Source: Butyrivibrio sp. MC2013 (lineage in GTDB: Bacteria > Bacillota > Clostridia > Lachnospirales > Lachnospiraceae). From it: a DNA stretch of 64,000 nucleotides. This document shows positions 1 through 10,600 of this stretch, piece after piece. The stretch is taken from NCBI RefSeq assembly GCF_000424585.1, contig NZ_KE384211.1, forward strand, positions 248,001 to 312,000, written 5' to 3'. Each line of letters begins with the position of its first letter. The stretch's first letter is position 1. Both the position numbers and the translations under genes were made by a program. The notes under the pieces are model-generated. The model made no database searches. It worked only from the letters and a program-made list of their open reading frames with translations, and had not been told where the DNA came from.

Positions 1-1464
1 TTCACCTGTGGTAGGTACAGTTGAATCAGCAAACACAGATAAGTCCGTTGCCAGCTCACGTAATCCATAAACCGGTACTTCTAAATCATTTACTAGCCAG
101 CTATAGTACTCGCTAAATTTTGCTTCACGTTCGTTATTAAAGGCTACGAATACCTTATCTTTAAACACCTGAGAAAATAGTGGCTTATCTGCAAAATCGG
201 CCATTCGAAAAGGAACCGGAAGAATCATTTCTTCTGGCTTTCTGTATGTACCATTTTTATCAGGTAAAAGCCCATTCTCTACAATGACATCCGTTATCTT
301 CTCTTTTAATCCTGGAATAGTCTCATTATCCTCTTCATCCTCAAATGCGCCCAGAATGCTTCTTCTCAAGAACACCTGAGTAATCAATTTACGTTCTGCC
401 AAATCCAGCATAGATTCCGCTATCAAATCGCCTAATTCATCAAAAAGATCATCATTGAAAGAAGAAGGTGCCATAAGTTTTTCTCGTGAAACCGCTGTTT
501 CAAATGATCCATGAATCAAAAAAGGTAAATCGGTCTCATCTCTAGTTGGAAAATAAACCCATACCGAAGAACCATCCACCTCATTGATATTATCTGCACG
601 GCTATTGAGCTTATATGCTACGCTTACTTCTGCATTATCCATTTCAGGATGATCGAATACACGCTTAAATTTCAAATATCGTGAGATTTCCTCTTTATCG
701 TCATAATCAGTTCCTTCAATGCGACATGTAATTAACTTTTCGTCTGTCTCATCCTGTTTCAGCGTAATATAAGCAAATTTACCAGTTTCTTTGTTTACCC
801 AGTAAAGATTCTGAATGTGCGACAAGAATAAAAGAATCTCACCATCCAATTCATCAAGCTTCTTTAATACGTCATCTCCGGGAACCGGCACTAATACGCC
901 GTCCTTACCATACTTCTGAAAAGGAATAACTATCTTAGTTAAATGTTCTTCTTTAGAAAAAGGTACAAAGGATCTTCCTTCTCCTAATTTACAAATAATG
1001 TTCTTCTTTTCAGTCTCATAATCCCAGCCATCTGTAATCTCTACAGGGAGAAGGTAATTTGTAATCTTAAAAGCCTCATCATCAGAATAAATTTCGGGCT
1101 GGTAGGTGTATTTGAACACGGACTTAAAGCCCATACCAAATCTTCCGATGGTTTGGGCATCATCCCTATCCTTTGTTCCCATGAGCATTGATGAAACGCC
1201 CCTAACATCTGCCTCATCAAAAGGCTTTCCATTGTGATAGAACACAAGCTTATCAGGGTAATACTCAATAACAACTTTGCTTGCCGAAACTCCTGTACTC
1301 TTATCAAAAGCATCTTCCGCATTTTGCAAAAGCTCATATACAAAATGGTTACTATCTGAGTAATGTCCTGCCAACAGAGCCTCATACTTTTGAGGATCTC
1401 TTGTCAAAGCTTTCCACTCATCCTGATTTTGCTCAAATATAGCCTTGTAATCGATTCTTCCCAT
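1..1464 (-). CDS. GHKL (sacsin/Hsp90-like) ATPase, C-terminus cut by the window edge
   Basis: An uninterrupted minus-strand frame runs from an ATG at 1464 (AGGAGAG upstream) to base 1 with no stop, giving at least 488 residues. The N-terminus has the GHKL ATP-binding pattern: an N-box ELLQNAEDAFD near residue 50, HNGKPF in place of the usual DxGxG segment, and IGRFGMGFKSVF near residue 105. This form is known from sacsin-like and other stand-alone GHKL proteins that often accompany DNA helicases in defence islands. It begins 28 bases after the helicase stop codon, so it is probably the last visible gene of the BREX operon. The role is inferred: an ATP-driven conformational switch or sensor. 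The C-terminal part, which would define the subfamily, is not visible. Confidence 0.8.
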   Translation of the reverse strand, partial: MGRIDYKAIFEQNQDEWKALTRDPQKYEALLAGHYSDSNHFVYELLQNAEDAFDKSTGVSASKVVIEYYPDKLVFYHNGKPFDEADVRGVSSMLMGTKDRDDAQTIGRFGMGFKSVFKYTYQPEIYSDDEAFKITNYLLPVEITDGWDYETEKKNIICKLGEGRSFVPFSKEEHLTKIVIPFQKYGKDGVLVPVPGDDVLKKLDELDGEILLFLSHIQNLYWVNKETGKFAYITLKQDETDEKLITCRIEGTDYDDKEEISRYLKFKRVFDHPEMDNAEVSVAYKLNSRADNINEVDGSSVWVYFPTRDETDLPFLIHGSFETAVSREKLMAPSSFNDDLFDELGDLIAESMLDLAERKLITQVFLRRSILGAFEDEEDNETIPGLKEKITDVIVENGLLPDKNGTYRKPEEMILPVPFRMADFADKPLFSQVFKDKVFVAFNNEREAKFSEYYSWLVNDLEVPVYGLRELATDLSVFADSTVPTTGE

Positions 1465-1492
1465 GGCTGCCTTCTCTCCTTATGCCTGGGCT

Positions 1493-4400
1493 TTACTCAA
1501 CATGTAAAACACCCTTAACCAGTGGCTGAGTATGAATATCAGCCTTCTGGATTGTTTCTTCCAATACTTTCTTTTGCTCTTCATAATGCTTACGAAGGTT
1601 CTCCAACTGCGCATTTCTCATGCGAAGGATTCTTTCATCCGTAGCATTTGCAATCTGTCCCTTAATAATGATTTCACGCTTAGTAGTAGTCTGCCTAAGT
1701 TGCTCTACTCTAAAATCACAGTCTTCCTTAACCAGCTCTATATAATCTGCCTTAGCAGTCTGCCAGTTTTCGTAATGGATCTTGTCCATGCTATCCCATC
1801 TTGCAGAATGCGAAGCATCATCAAATGTAAAGTCAGATGCGTATTGCATAAAGTTAAGGACATTATCCCTAACCGCATCATTATCACTTACTGCAATCAA
1901 CTTAATATCCGGACGAAGGCCCACATATTTCCATGCATAGATTAAGAACTCGTAATCGCCTGCAGGGATTGAATCATCGGATACGCTGATTCCAATCTCA
2001 CAAGGTAGCATCTCACACTCATGCTTAGCTGCTTGTAAAACAAGCGGATGCATCTGTGTAAGGAATGTTGCATCTCTATTATCCTTTGCTGTAGTTGCAT
2101 CATAAGTAATACGAAGCTGCGCCACCGTAGACTTCAGATAAGCATTCCAGAGCTTTGTAGCATTATTGTTGTTTACAAACTCCATCTTTTTGAAATCATC
2201 AATCAACAGCTGCTTCTTGTCAGATGCAATACGCATTGTTCTAAGTTCATTCTGCTTGTTTGAGCGAATATATTCACCGTCACCAAGGAAATCAATCAAG
2301 AATGAATCAACGAGATTGCTAATGCTATCAGGTGTTATCCACTGGCTTTCTGCATCTTGTACATCCTTGTTCTGGATATAATTTGACAAATCAAAGCCAT
2401 ATAAGGATTTCTCCTCCTGTTCTAAGCGATTCATCTCCTGAACCTTCATGACCTCATTATCAGCCATCTTCTCAATCTTCATTTGACGCTCTTCGTCAGT
2501 AAGACCAGGATCAAGCATAATCTTGAAGATTTGTTCACTTATATCGCCAAGGATTTCAGAGCAATCACCTATGCTAGCTTCAAATACGCCAATCTTAGAA
2601 AGACATCTATCATGAATAACCGCATCAATAGTGCCGTCGGTAATCATGTTATAAATTCGAACTGATTCACTCTTCTGTCCACGACGATCAATACGACCGA
2701 TTCTTTGCTCGATACGCATAGGATTCCAAGGCAAATCATAGTTGATCATAGTATCGCAGAACTGATAGTCCAAACCTTCGCATCCGACTTCCGAAAATAG
2801 AAGGACATCCACTGCCTGCTCGTTATCTCTGTCCATGAGAAATCTCTCACGAATCTTAAATCTCTCCTCGTCAGGGACAGAACCATCCACCTGGGCAACT
2901 CTATATCCTTTTGCCTGAAGATGCTTTCTTACATAACTGAGTGTATGACGAAAAGAGCTAAACAGAATAACTCTGTTGTTTTCCTCCCTCTGCTTCTGAT
3001 CAATTACTTCATAAAGCTTCTCTAACTTAGGATCTTCTTCCGGAAGTGATTCTGTCAGCTTATCCAGTTCATCAGCTAACTCAAAAATAGAGTTTTCAAG
3101 ATCCGAGTTCAGATCGATATCTGCCTCATATAATTCACCGTCTTCTTGAATCTGAGACAGTTTCTTATTCACTATATCTTTTACAAATGGAGCTAAACCA
3201 TAGATGCAGCTGGCAGCCTGTCTCATGATGGTACACATCATAAAACGTACAGATCTGCTTCCATGCATCTGTGTAAGAGCATTAGTTTCAAATTCCATCA
3301 GGGCATCATATAAATCCTGCTGTGCGCTTGTAAAAGGTACCTTTATCGTCTGTGTGTGTCGGATACAGAAATCCTCAATGTCACGTCTTCTGGTTCGTGT
3401 AATCAAACTATTGAAAGAATGTAAACTCTCAATAAGGCTAATAGCCTCTACCTTCTCTTCTCTTGTTATTACACCCTTGTCAACAAGCTCAAAAACTTGC
3501 GCAAAATTCGGATTATGCTGGATTACATTACGTCCCCATGTTGTTTCAAGTATATGTGATATTTCTTCCTTTGCTGTCTCCTGCCAGCCTTCTTCCTGAT
3601 TACGGACAGCACGAAGCAAACCATTGATATAAGCATTTGGCTCAGCCATGGTCTGGAAAGTATCTTTATCGAGTACAACATCCGGTCTTAAAAGATTCAA
3701 TAACGTATAGAGGTCATTATTACTGTTCTGCAGAGGTGTAGCAGTCAAGAATACAACTGCATCCGCAGCCCTCGTAAAGAGCTCTACACCTTGATAAGCC
3801 CAGGTGTTTGAGTTACGTATATTATGAGCCTCGTCCACAATAACAAGGTCAAAATGAGGCACAGGATCAAGCTGTAATAAACCCTTCTGTTTTCTCTTCT
3901 TATCACTTGTAGACTCAGTTCCTGCAAGCATATCCTCTCCGAAAAGAGAATATGGAATAATCGTTTTCTTGTGTCGTTCCGGCCATTCGCCATCACGATC
4001 CGTTTCGGAAATACATTCAAGAAGTTCTTTACCATCAAGCTGCGTAAAGTTTTCATCAAAGCGCTTCATTTCAAGTTCCCACTTACGCTCTGCTACCAGT
4101 GGTCTCGGGCAGATAATAAGTACAGAATTGATGCTGGAACGTGCTTCCATTTCCTTAAGAATAAGCCCCGCCTCAATAGTTTTACCAACACCGACATCAT
4201 CAGCAACAAGGAGCCTTGGGCTGTCTGCTTTAATCATCTTAAGAGCCGGTCTAAACTGATACGGTACAAAGTCAATACGCGCAGAATTAAGTGAATAAAG
4301 GTTACTTGAACTCGGATTATTAATCTGATATGCAGTAAGAGCAGAGCGTACTCTTGATAATGCTAAATGAACACTTGTTACTTCCGGTGCCTTTAACTGA

Positions 4401-5065
4401 ATCTGCTCACGGTAGAATGTCTGAGGTGCGTTATCCATCCATACAGTAAATTTACCGTTATCTACTGCAATAACAGCTCCTGCTTTAGACGGATCACTAA
4501 CAAGCGTAACCATGCTACCGGCTACTATATCCCCTGCTGTAGGGGTTGGATTGGCAAGCGGAACAACGACTTGCTGTACCGGTGCCAGAGCTGGCTTATC
4601 CTGAATATCCTTATCTTCTTCAACATCCATGATGAACTGCTCCATATCTCTGGTCTCGCTCATCTTGGCATCAAAGGTCTGCATCAGTTCAATAATGATT
4701 TCAACATCACTGATAACCTTTTCCTTGGATAATTCCTCAGAAGAAATATGAGCCCACGAATTACGAACTCCCATCATGTCCCTAATCTTCTGACGTTCCT
4801 TGTTATTCACAAACCAAGAGCTTGTAATAACAAACCAGTTGCGATCAAACACGCGAAGTAAAGCTGCAAGGTCAAGCCCTTTCAGCTCTGTAATATTCTT
4901 CTGATCTACCTGATCTCTCTGAAGCTGAGAGAGATTGTTATATACCAGATCTCTCCACCATTCATCAGTCAGTTTCGGCAGACGTGTCCCCAACCATCCG
5001 CTCATTTGCTCCGCCAGGCGATGCATGAATGTATTCATTTTCCCAATCATGTAGGAATCGTCCAT
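1493..5065 (-). CDS. SNF2-family helicase with N-terminal Swt1-like HEPN domain (BrxHII-like)
   Basis: The product has 1190 residues. Residues about 10-150 resemble the Swt1-type HEPN fold and carry the RNxxAH-like motif RNSWAH; HEPN domains are often ribonucleases. A small beta-rich segment follows (about 180-225). The two RecA-like SNF2/HepA lobes come next: Walker A DDVGVGKTIEAG (about 290), DEAH box VDEAHNIR (about 410), motif III TATPLQN, and motif VI GRIDRRGQ (about 790). The last 300 residues are not recognised. The gene lies 33 bases downstream of pglZ on the same strand. A SNF2-type helicase (BrxHII) is known from BREX types 3 and 5, whereas type 1 has BrxL here. Likely role: ATP-dependent DNA translocation during restriction, with the HEPN domain possibly adding RNA cleavage. 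Helicase assignment is firm; the BrxHII label is inference. Confidence 0.88.
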   Translation of the reverse strand: MDDSYMIGKMNTFMHRLAEQMSGWLGTRLPKLTDEWWRDLVYNNLSQLQRDQVDQKNITELKGLDLAALLRVFDRNWFVITSSWFVNNKERQKIRDMMGVRNSWAHISSEELSKEKVISDVEIIIELMQTFDAKMSETRDMEQFIMDVEEDKDIQDKPALAPVQQVVVPLANPTPTAGDIVAGSMVTLVSDPSKAGAVIAVDNGKFTVWMDNAPQTFYREQIQLKAPEVTSVHLALSRVRSALTAYQINNPSSSNLYSLNSARIDFVPYQFRPALKMIKADSPRLLVADDVGVGKTIEAGLILKEMEARSSINSVLIICPRPLVAERKWELEMKRFDENFTQLDGKELLECISETDRDGEWPERHKKTIIPYSLFGEDMLAGTESTSDKKRKQKGLLQLDPVPHFDLVIVDEAHNIRNSNTWAYQGVELFTRAADAVVFLTATPLQNSNNDLYTLLNLLRPDVVLDKDTFQTMAEPNAYINGLLRAVRNQEEGWQETAKEEISHILETTWGRNVIQHNPNFAQVFELVDKGVITREEKVEAISLIESLHSFNSLITRTRRRDIEDFCIRHTQTIKVPFTSAQQDLYDALMEFETNALTQMHGSRSVRFMMCTIMRQAASCIYGLAPFVKDIVNKKLSQIQEDGELYEADIDLNSDLENSIFELADELDKLTESLPEEDPKLEKLYEVIDQKQREENNRVILFSSFRHTLSYVRKHLQAKGYRVAQVDGSVPDEERFKIRERFLMDRDNEQAVDVLLFSEVGCEGLDYQFCDTMINYDLPWNPMRIEQRIGRIDRRGQKSESVRIYNMITDGTIDAVIHDRCLSKIGVFEASIGDCSEILGDISEQIFKIMLDPGLTDEERQMKIEKMADNEVMKVQEMNRLEQEEKSLYGFDLSNYIQNKDVQDAESQWITPDSISNLVDSFLIDFLGDGEYIRSNKQNELRTMRIASDKKQLLIDDFKKMEFVNNNNATKLWNAYLKSTVAQLRITYDATTAKDNRDATFLTQMHPLVLQAAKHECEMLPCEIGISVSDDSIPAGDYEFLIYAWKYVGLRPDIKLIAVSDNDAVRDNVLNFMQYASDFTFDDASHSARWDSMDKIHYENWQTAKADYIELVKEDCDFRVEQLRQTTTKREIIIKGQIANATDERILRMRNAQLENLRKHYEEQKKVLEETIQKADIHTQPLVKGVLHVE

Positions 5066-5098
5066 GACAGCTCCTCCTTCTCTTGTGTAACCTATGCC

Positions 5099-7624
5099 TT
5101 AGTAAGCCATATCTGAGATATCAATCTCAAACTTATATCTATGCAACTCTTTCTTTTCGTCGTCCTGATCTGCAATAACTAAGAAGTATTCCTGATCTCG
5201 GCTATAGCGCCCACTCTTCAAAGTAAATTTCTCTTGAATTAAACGATCCTTTGCATCAGCAGACTTGATATTTGCCGTAATAGGTACAGGGAAGCTTATC
5301 TTTGCTCCATCCGCATCTACAAAGAATGCCTGAAGTCTACGAGGTTTAACAGTATCTGTAACAGCTTCCATCTGCATGAAATCAAGTTTCACTTCAATGT
5401 TAGTTACCCGGTGATGGAAACTTGAAAGTTCAACATTTACAAGACCTGTGTCCTGTTTGCCCTTAAATGTGTTTACCTTGATTACCGGAACAACCATCTC
5501 CTGAAGTGATGATCCTCCATGTACATAGTTTTGTCCGCCGCCCGGCATCTTGATAATATCTGCACCGATTGGAGTCGTGACAAAAACTGTATTCAGCTTA
5601 CTGAGGTAAGCCATACATCTACTTACAAGTGCGTCATTTAAGATTGGTTCATCTGACAGCAAATATCTCTTATTCTTGAAGCTTGCTGTAATCTTCTCCA
5701 TCTTAATCTTGTCGCTTTCAGGCAGCTTGTCTCGTTTATAAATAAAACCATGATCTGCTGTAATCAGATATCTTGTATTTGAAATATATCCGGTCAACCT
5801 GCGAATCATTGTCTGAATCTCTTCAATTGCTTCCTGACAGGCATTAAATACCTCATTGTCAGAGCGCATTCCTTCGCCGCGCTGGTCAATCTGGTTCTGA
5901 TAGATATAAACAAGATCCTTATCCTGGAACATTTCACGGATTTCAGCCTGTTTTGCCTGCATTACACTGTCAAACTCATAACAAGCCGACTTTGGTACAA
6001 CAGTCTGAAGAATCTTCTGTCTCTCAGCTGTGCTGTTGCCGCAATGAAGATCATCAACAAAAATATCGAGATTTCCATCAACCTGAATTGCCTTATTCGG
6101 AAGAAGTGAAGCCATACCAAGAGTCGTTTCTGAAGGCAATACACTAAGCATATGGTCTATCTTTGCATCGCACTTCTCATCAAGGTCTAAGTTATCAAGA
6201 AGTTCACGGGCGCACTCATATCTCATGCCATCAGAAATAATGACAACTACTCTTCCGCCGCCGGATTCACTCATAAACGGTCTTACAAAGTGGCTAAAGA
6301 ACTCTTCCTGCCTGATTTCTGTATAAGCATCATATTCCTCGTCAGTAAGCGACTGATTCCACTTATTAGCAAAGTCTGTAAGATACTTATTGGTATACAT
6401 GTTCTCAACAAGATCCCTAATTTTCTCAATATTCGTATCCATTCCGATACGATCCAAATAGTAATAGAACTTACGGTAATATGTATCAATCAGATATGTT
6501 CCACCTACATAATCTTCCACAGCCTCTTTGATAGTAGACTGGTATCTATGTAGTGAAACCTCCTTAAGCACATGATATGCCGCAATGAGCATCTGATATT
6601 TTTCTCTATAAACGCTTGAGAAATGATATCCGCTCTTTGAACGGGTCTCACAAATTTCCGGTATCGTCATGCCAGAAATCTTTTCATCAAGCATCTGATC
6701 CTCAAGTTTAGCTGCAATCCAGTCAATAATATTGTCGTCAAATTCTTTCAGCGCATCTGAAGAAACAACATCAGCAAGCGGAATCTGTGTAATAAGACCA
6801 GTAACATTAAGTTCATCAGCAGCTTTACTTGCAAATCCATCATAAAACTCTTTGGATTCCTCATTGTTCATAAGGTTCTTAATGAATACAACAGCGTCAT
6901 TCTTCTTGCTAGAAACAAAAGTTTTCCATGCCTTAGGCTCGTTGCCATTCATCTGAGCATCCATATAAGTAACAAGCATTGTTACAAGGAACTTCTGAAT
7001 AGTTGGATTGGAATCCTTATATCCATACTGTTTCTCGCAGAATCTCCAGAACACTCGGTCAATTTTCTGAGTCTCTAGCTTTTTTATAATGCTGTTATCA
7101 TTAAATCCTGCAAGGATTGTCTTTCTAAGCATCTCTTCAAAGCTAAGTGTTTTAACTCCTGCAAGCACGCAAAGAATACCTAAATCAATAGACTCATTGG
7201 TATATGTCTCTATCTCAAGGCTCTTAAATTTCTGAAGGTTATTACCTGCCCAGAATTTCTTATAAAGCTTCACTTCATCCTGACATTCCGGAGGGATATT
7301 TAATTCTCCCATCAGCTGAATCAGCTTGTCAGAATAGAAATGCTCTGAATAGTAGAAAATATCTACTAATGAGTTCTCTTTATCCTCCGGACGAGCAAAC
7401 GGAGCATACACCAGGTAATTTGTAGTCAAATCCTGATGTTCCAGCAACAACTTAGTAGCAAAGTTATTGCTGCCGGTCAGTTTGATAACCTTGCTATCTC
7501 CTGCCAATTCAAGCTGATCGATTTCGTCTACATATGCAGCATCATCGTCATACCAGAATACAATTTTTCGCTCTGTTCCTTCCAAAAGGATATTCAGTTT
7601 GTCCTGTATTTCTTGTAAATCCAT
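5099..7624 (-). CDS. pglZ: BREX phosphatase-like protein PglZ
   Basis: PglZ is the core alkaline-phosphatase-superfamily protein of BREX; other systems need it for both phage exclusion and host methylation. The product has 841 residues, normal for type-1-like PglZ. The C-terminal half carries the metal-site segments of the fold: ISDGMRYECA (about 465), ITADHGFIYK (about 620) and VHGGSSLQEMVVP (about 700). The N-terminal 400 residues form the helical region usual in the family and begin with a FWYDDD motif. It lies 15 bases after pglX and 33 bases before the helicase, inside the single BREX transcript. The metal ligands look intact by eye. Confidence 0.95.
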   Translation of the reverse strand: MDLQEIQDKLNILLEGTERKIVFWYDDDAAYVDEIDQLELAGDSKVIKLTGSNNFATKLLLEHQDLTTNYLVYAPFARPEDKENSLVDIFYYSEHFYSDKLIQLMGELNIPPECQDEVKLYKKFWAGNNLQKFKSLEIETYTNESIDLGILCVLAGVKTLSFEEMLRKTILAGFNDNSIIKKLETQKIDRVFWRFCEKQYGYKDSNPTIQKFLVTMLVTYMDAQMNGNEPKAWKTFVSSKKNDAVVFIKNLMNNEESKEFYDGFASKAADELNVTGLITQIPLADVVSSDALKEFDDNIIDWIAAKLEDQMLDEKISGMTIPEICETRSKSGYHFSSVYREKYQMLIAAYHVLKEVSLHRYQSTIKEAVEDYVGGTYLIDTYYRKFYYYLDRIGMDTNIEKIRDLVENMYTNKYLTDFANKWNQSLTDEEYDAYTEIRQEEFFSHFVRPFMSESGGGRVVVIISDGMRYECARELLDNLDLDEKCDAKIDHMLSVLPSETTLGMASLLPNKAIQVDGNLDIFVDDLHCGNSTAERQKILQTVVPKSACYEFDSVMQAKQAEIREMFQDKDLVYIYQNQIDQRGEGMRSDNEVFNACQEAIEEIQTMIRRLTGYISNTRYLITADHGFIYKRDKLPESDKIKMEKITASFKNKRYLLSDEPILNDALVSRCMAYLSKLNTVFVTTPIGADIIKMPGGGQNYVHGGSSLQEMVVPVIKVNTFKGKQDTGLVNVELSSFHHRVTNIEVKLDFMQMEAVTDTVKPRRLQAFFVDADGAKISFPVPITANIKSADAKDRLIQEKFTLKSGRYSRDQEYFLVIADQDDEKKELHRYKFEIDISDMAY

Positions 7625-7639
7625 GAGTTCAACTCCTGT

Positions 7640-10600
7640 TTAAATCTTTGCCAAAAGGTCTATCTTTTGCTTCTTTTCGCCCTCTACAGACACTTCTATA
7701 CCTTGGAACTTTGCATAATTTGCTTTTACGCCATCATCGAGATCTAATTCAATTCTCTGAAGTGCGATATGTGATAGTGCAGGATAGTAAGCTCTAATCT
7801 CCGCTAACTGCTTAATATATTTGTCTCGTTTTTTTGTCGCTTGAGCTTTATCAACAGCACTAGTGGAAGAATTAATGGCATATTCAGCATTTCTCAGAGC
7901 ATTTTCTATCATTCCCTGTGTTTTTGTGAGATAATCTGAGCGAATGAGCCCTACTGTATCTTGAGTATACCTATGTAGGTAAATCAGGCATTTGAATCCA
8001 TTCTGTTTACCAGAATCAAACAGCCAATAAATCGGACGTTTTCCCAAACCTGTAACGCTATACATATCACAGTGAAATTTATAAAAATCATTCAGAAAAT
8101 ATTTTCTAATCATTTCACGGGAATTACTATTTTTCTCGCCACAGAGTCCTTCTGCAATAAAAGATAAATTATCCTCTAAGTTTTCCTTTCCAAAAACAGT
8201 AACAAGAAAATCAATAAATCTTTTCACAATATCATCATCAAAATATTCTTCATCAGTTATCGGAATAATATTATCTTTATCCGGCATATATGATTTATAT
8301 TTGTCTGTGTTCCAGTTTCCTCCTGCATATGCAACACAAGGCTCATCTATAGAATATCTGCCAAACATACATCCAACAGCATAAGAAATAAACTCTTCAA
8401 TTACTCTCTTTTTTTCGTAGATTTCTATACTAAGTGTGTTTTCTTCAACCTTTTTAGAAATCCTTCCAGAAAGTCCATATTCATCAATAAGAATTTCATT
8501 AATCCTTTCTTCATAAGTTCTTAATTCATCTCTTCTGCTTTTGTTATCTTCATCAAAAAGATTATATGCATCCTCTAATCTTTTTACGTCATATTTAAGA
8601 AATGGATGACTTGAAAAATCCCATGATGTCTCGTGCAAATCCCAATCTTCCTTGCAAAGATTAATGCATTTATCCGCCATGGCCTCTATTTTATCAGCCA
8701 CTCCTTCATCATAATAAAAAGGAACTTTTGATAGATTTCCCACCTCAAAGCTAACTGTTGGCGATAAAAACTCCAAATATCCTGCGCCGACGTTTGAACA
8801 CAAAAGTGCTATGGCATATTTTATATTTCCACTATTCGAAAACATCATAGAACCTCTGGCGTCAAATCCAAATCCCACAGGTGTATACCTCATACTAAAA
8901 AAACCATTTGTCAAAATAGACCATGAACCACCTTCTCTGAAAAAATACTGTATATTCTGTGGACGGGATAAAAGTTTTCCTTTGTCGTTTTTAAAGTTTT
9001 TAATTTCAAATCCATCATTTTCCCAATTTACAACTAACGAATTATTGCCATACCATTTTCTGTAATCTCCACCTTTCGTGTAAGGAAGCCACTTCTTTCC
9101 CTGAGACACAAAATCACTTATACTTGCAGTGTTTAATCCAATTTTTTCAATATTTACCTCCTGCCAATACCTCAAAAATCGATCATTGTCAGCAGTAATA
9201 AGTCCTTGCTTTAAATCAAATTTATCGGACAATGCAGGAGCATTAACAAAATGCTCAAGCATTTTGGGACCAGCCCAATAAGCTATTGGCTTTCCTGGAA
9301 TAACATCGAAAGATTCTATTTTATCTATAGAATCCCTACAACATCCCGTCGGAAATGCATATGGTTTATCCTTATCAATATCTTTTAATTCCACGTAACT
9401 AAACCGCGAATTATATCTTGGTATTTTCCTCTTTGAATATATAGAAACAGCCGTTCCAAATGCGATTCCCATCACCATGTTTCCCATATGCAATAGTGAA
9501 GATAACGTGGCATCTCTTTCTAGTTTTTCACGCATTTTCTCAAAACTACTTAAAAACATCCATGATTGCATCGTTACAAGCGAACTAAATCCCGAAGAAT
9601 TAGCCATTTTTAAACATCTGGAAATAAATACAGCAAAAAGATCATATTTTTCGTCCAAATAGTTTTCTTGTATATATGATTGCAATGTTGCAGACATTCC
9701 CTTACTTCCCATATAAGGAGGGTTAGTAACAACAGCATCATATTTATCTGACAATATAATTCCGATATCAACTATTTTTTCAAGCAGCCCTTTTGACATA
9801 TAAGCTACATATCCAAATAAAGACCCTTGTCCTTCTTCACTTATACTTGAAATAAACAAACGTAATAGCTGCCAATCATAATTCTCGACATTCAAAATTG
9901 AGCCAAACTCTTTCGCATCTTTCAAAGAATCAAGAAGACCATTCATCTGATTAACTGCATTATTCTTCTGCAATTCGTCCAAGCCTGCCCCATAAAACTG
10001 GAGCACACTTCTATCTATAGAATTGCTCTCTTCAATAGCATACACTCTTGGCACTGCCTGCACTCTATTTCCGTCTATGTCCTCATGACCGCGGAAGAAG
10101 ATTCTGTTGTATCCTCTTGCCTTCATCATAAGAGCAAAGTATGAGAGCTGATATGCACGACGGTCAATATCAAGACCTCTAATGTTCTTTTCGAGTACAT
10201 CAAATACAGCTTCTCTTTCAGAGAAACCTTCACTGCGATAGATATCCATAAGGACATCAAACATATATACAAGGATATGACCGGAGCCCATGCATGGATC
10301 GATACAGGTAATATCCTGAGGAGTTAAATTCTTATAAGACTTTCTTATTTCAACAAGCTGAGCCTGTACATCATCTTCCTGTTCTGCCTCAGGGAGGTAA
10401 TACTTCCAGCCAAATTCCTCTGCTTTTGCTTTCTCATCAACAGAAGGATTTACTGCACGTAAATGTTCAATCCATACTCTACCAAGGGAGTTCTCGACCA
10501 TATATCTTACAATCCAGTCAGGTGTAAACAACTGAGTTGCTGCTGGGATTCTCTCCTTGGTAATCTTTACGTTCTTCTTGAGCTTCGCAAATGTGTCATC

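Noticed and set aside
1041..1385. 114-residue minus-strand frame inside the left-edge gene
   Set aside because: It is in another frame of the GHKL ATPase gene, whose frame is open from 1464 to base 1 and shows the conserved motifs.
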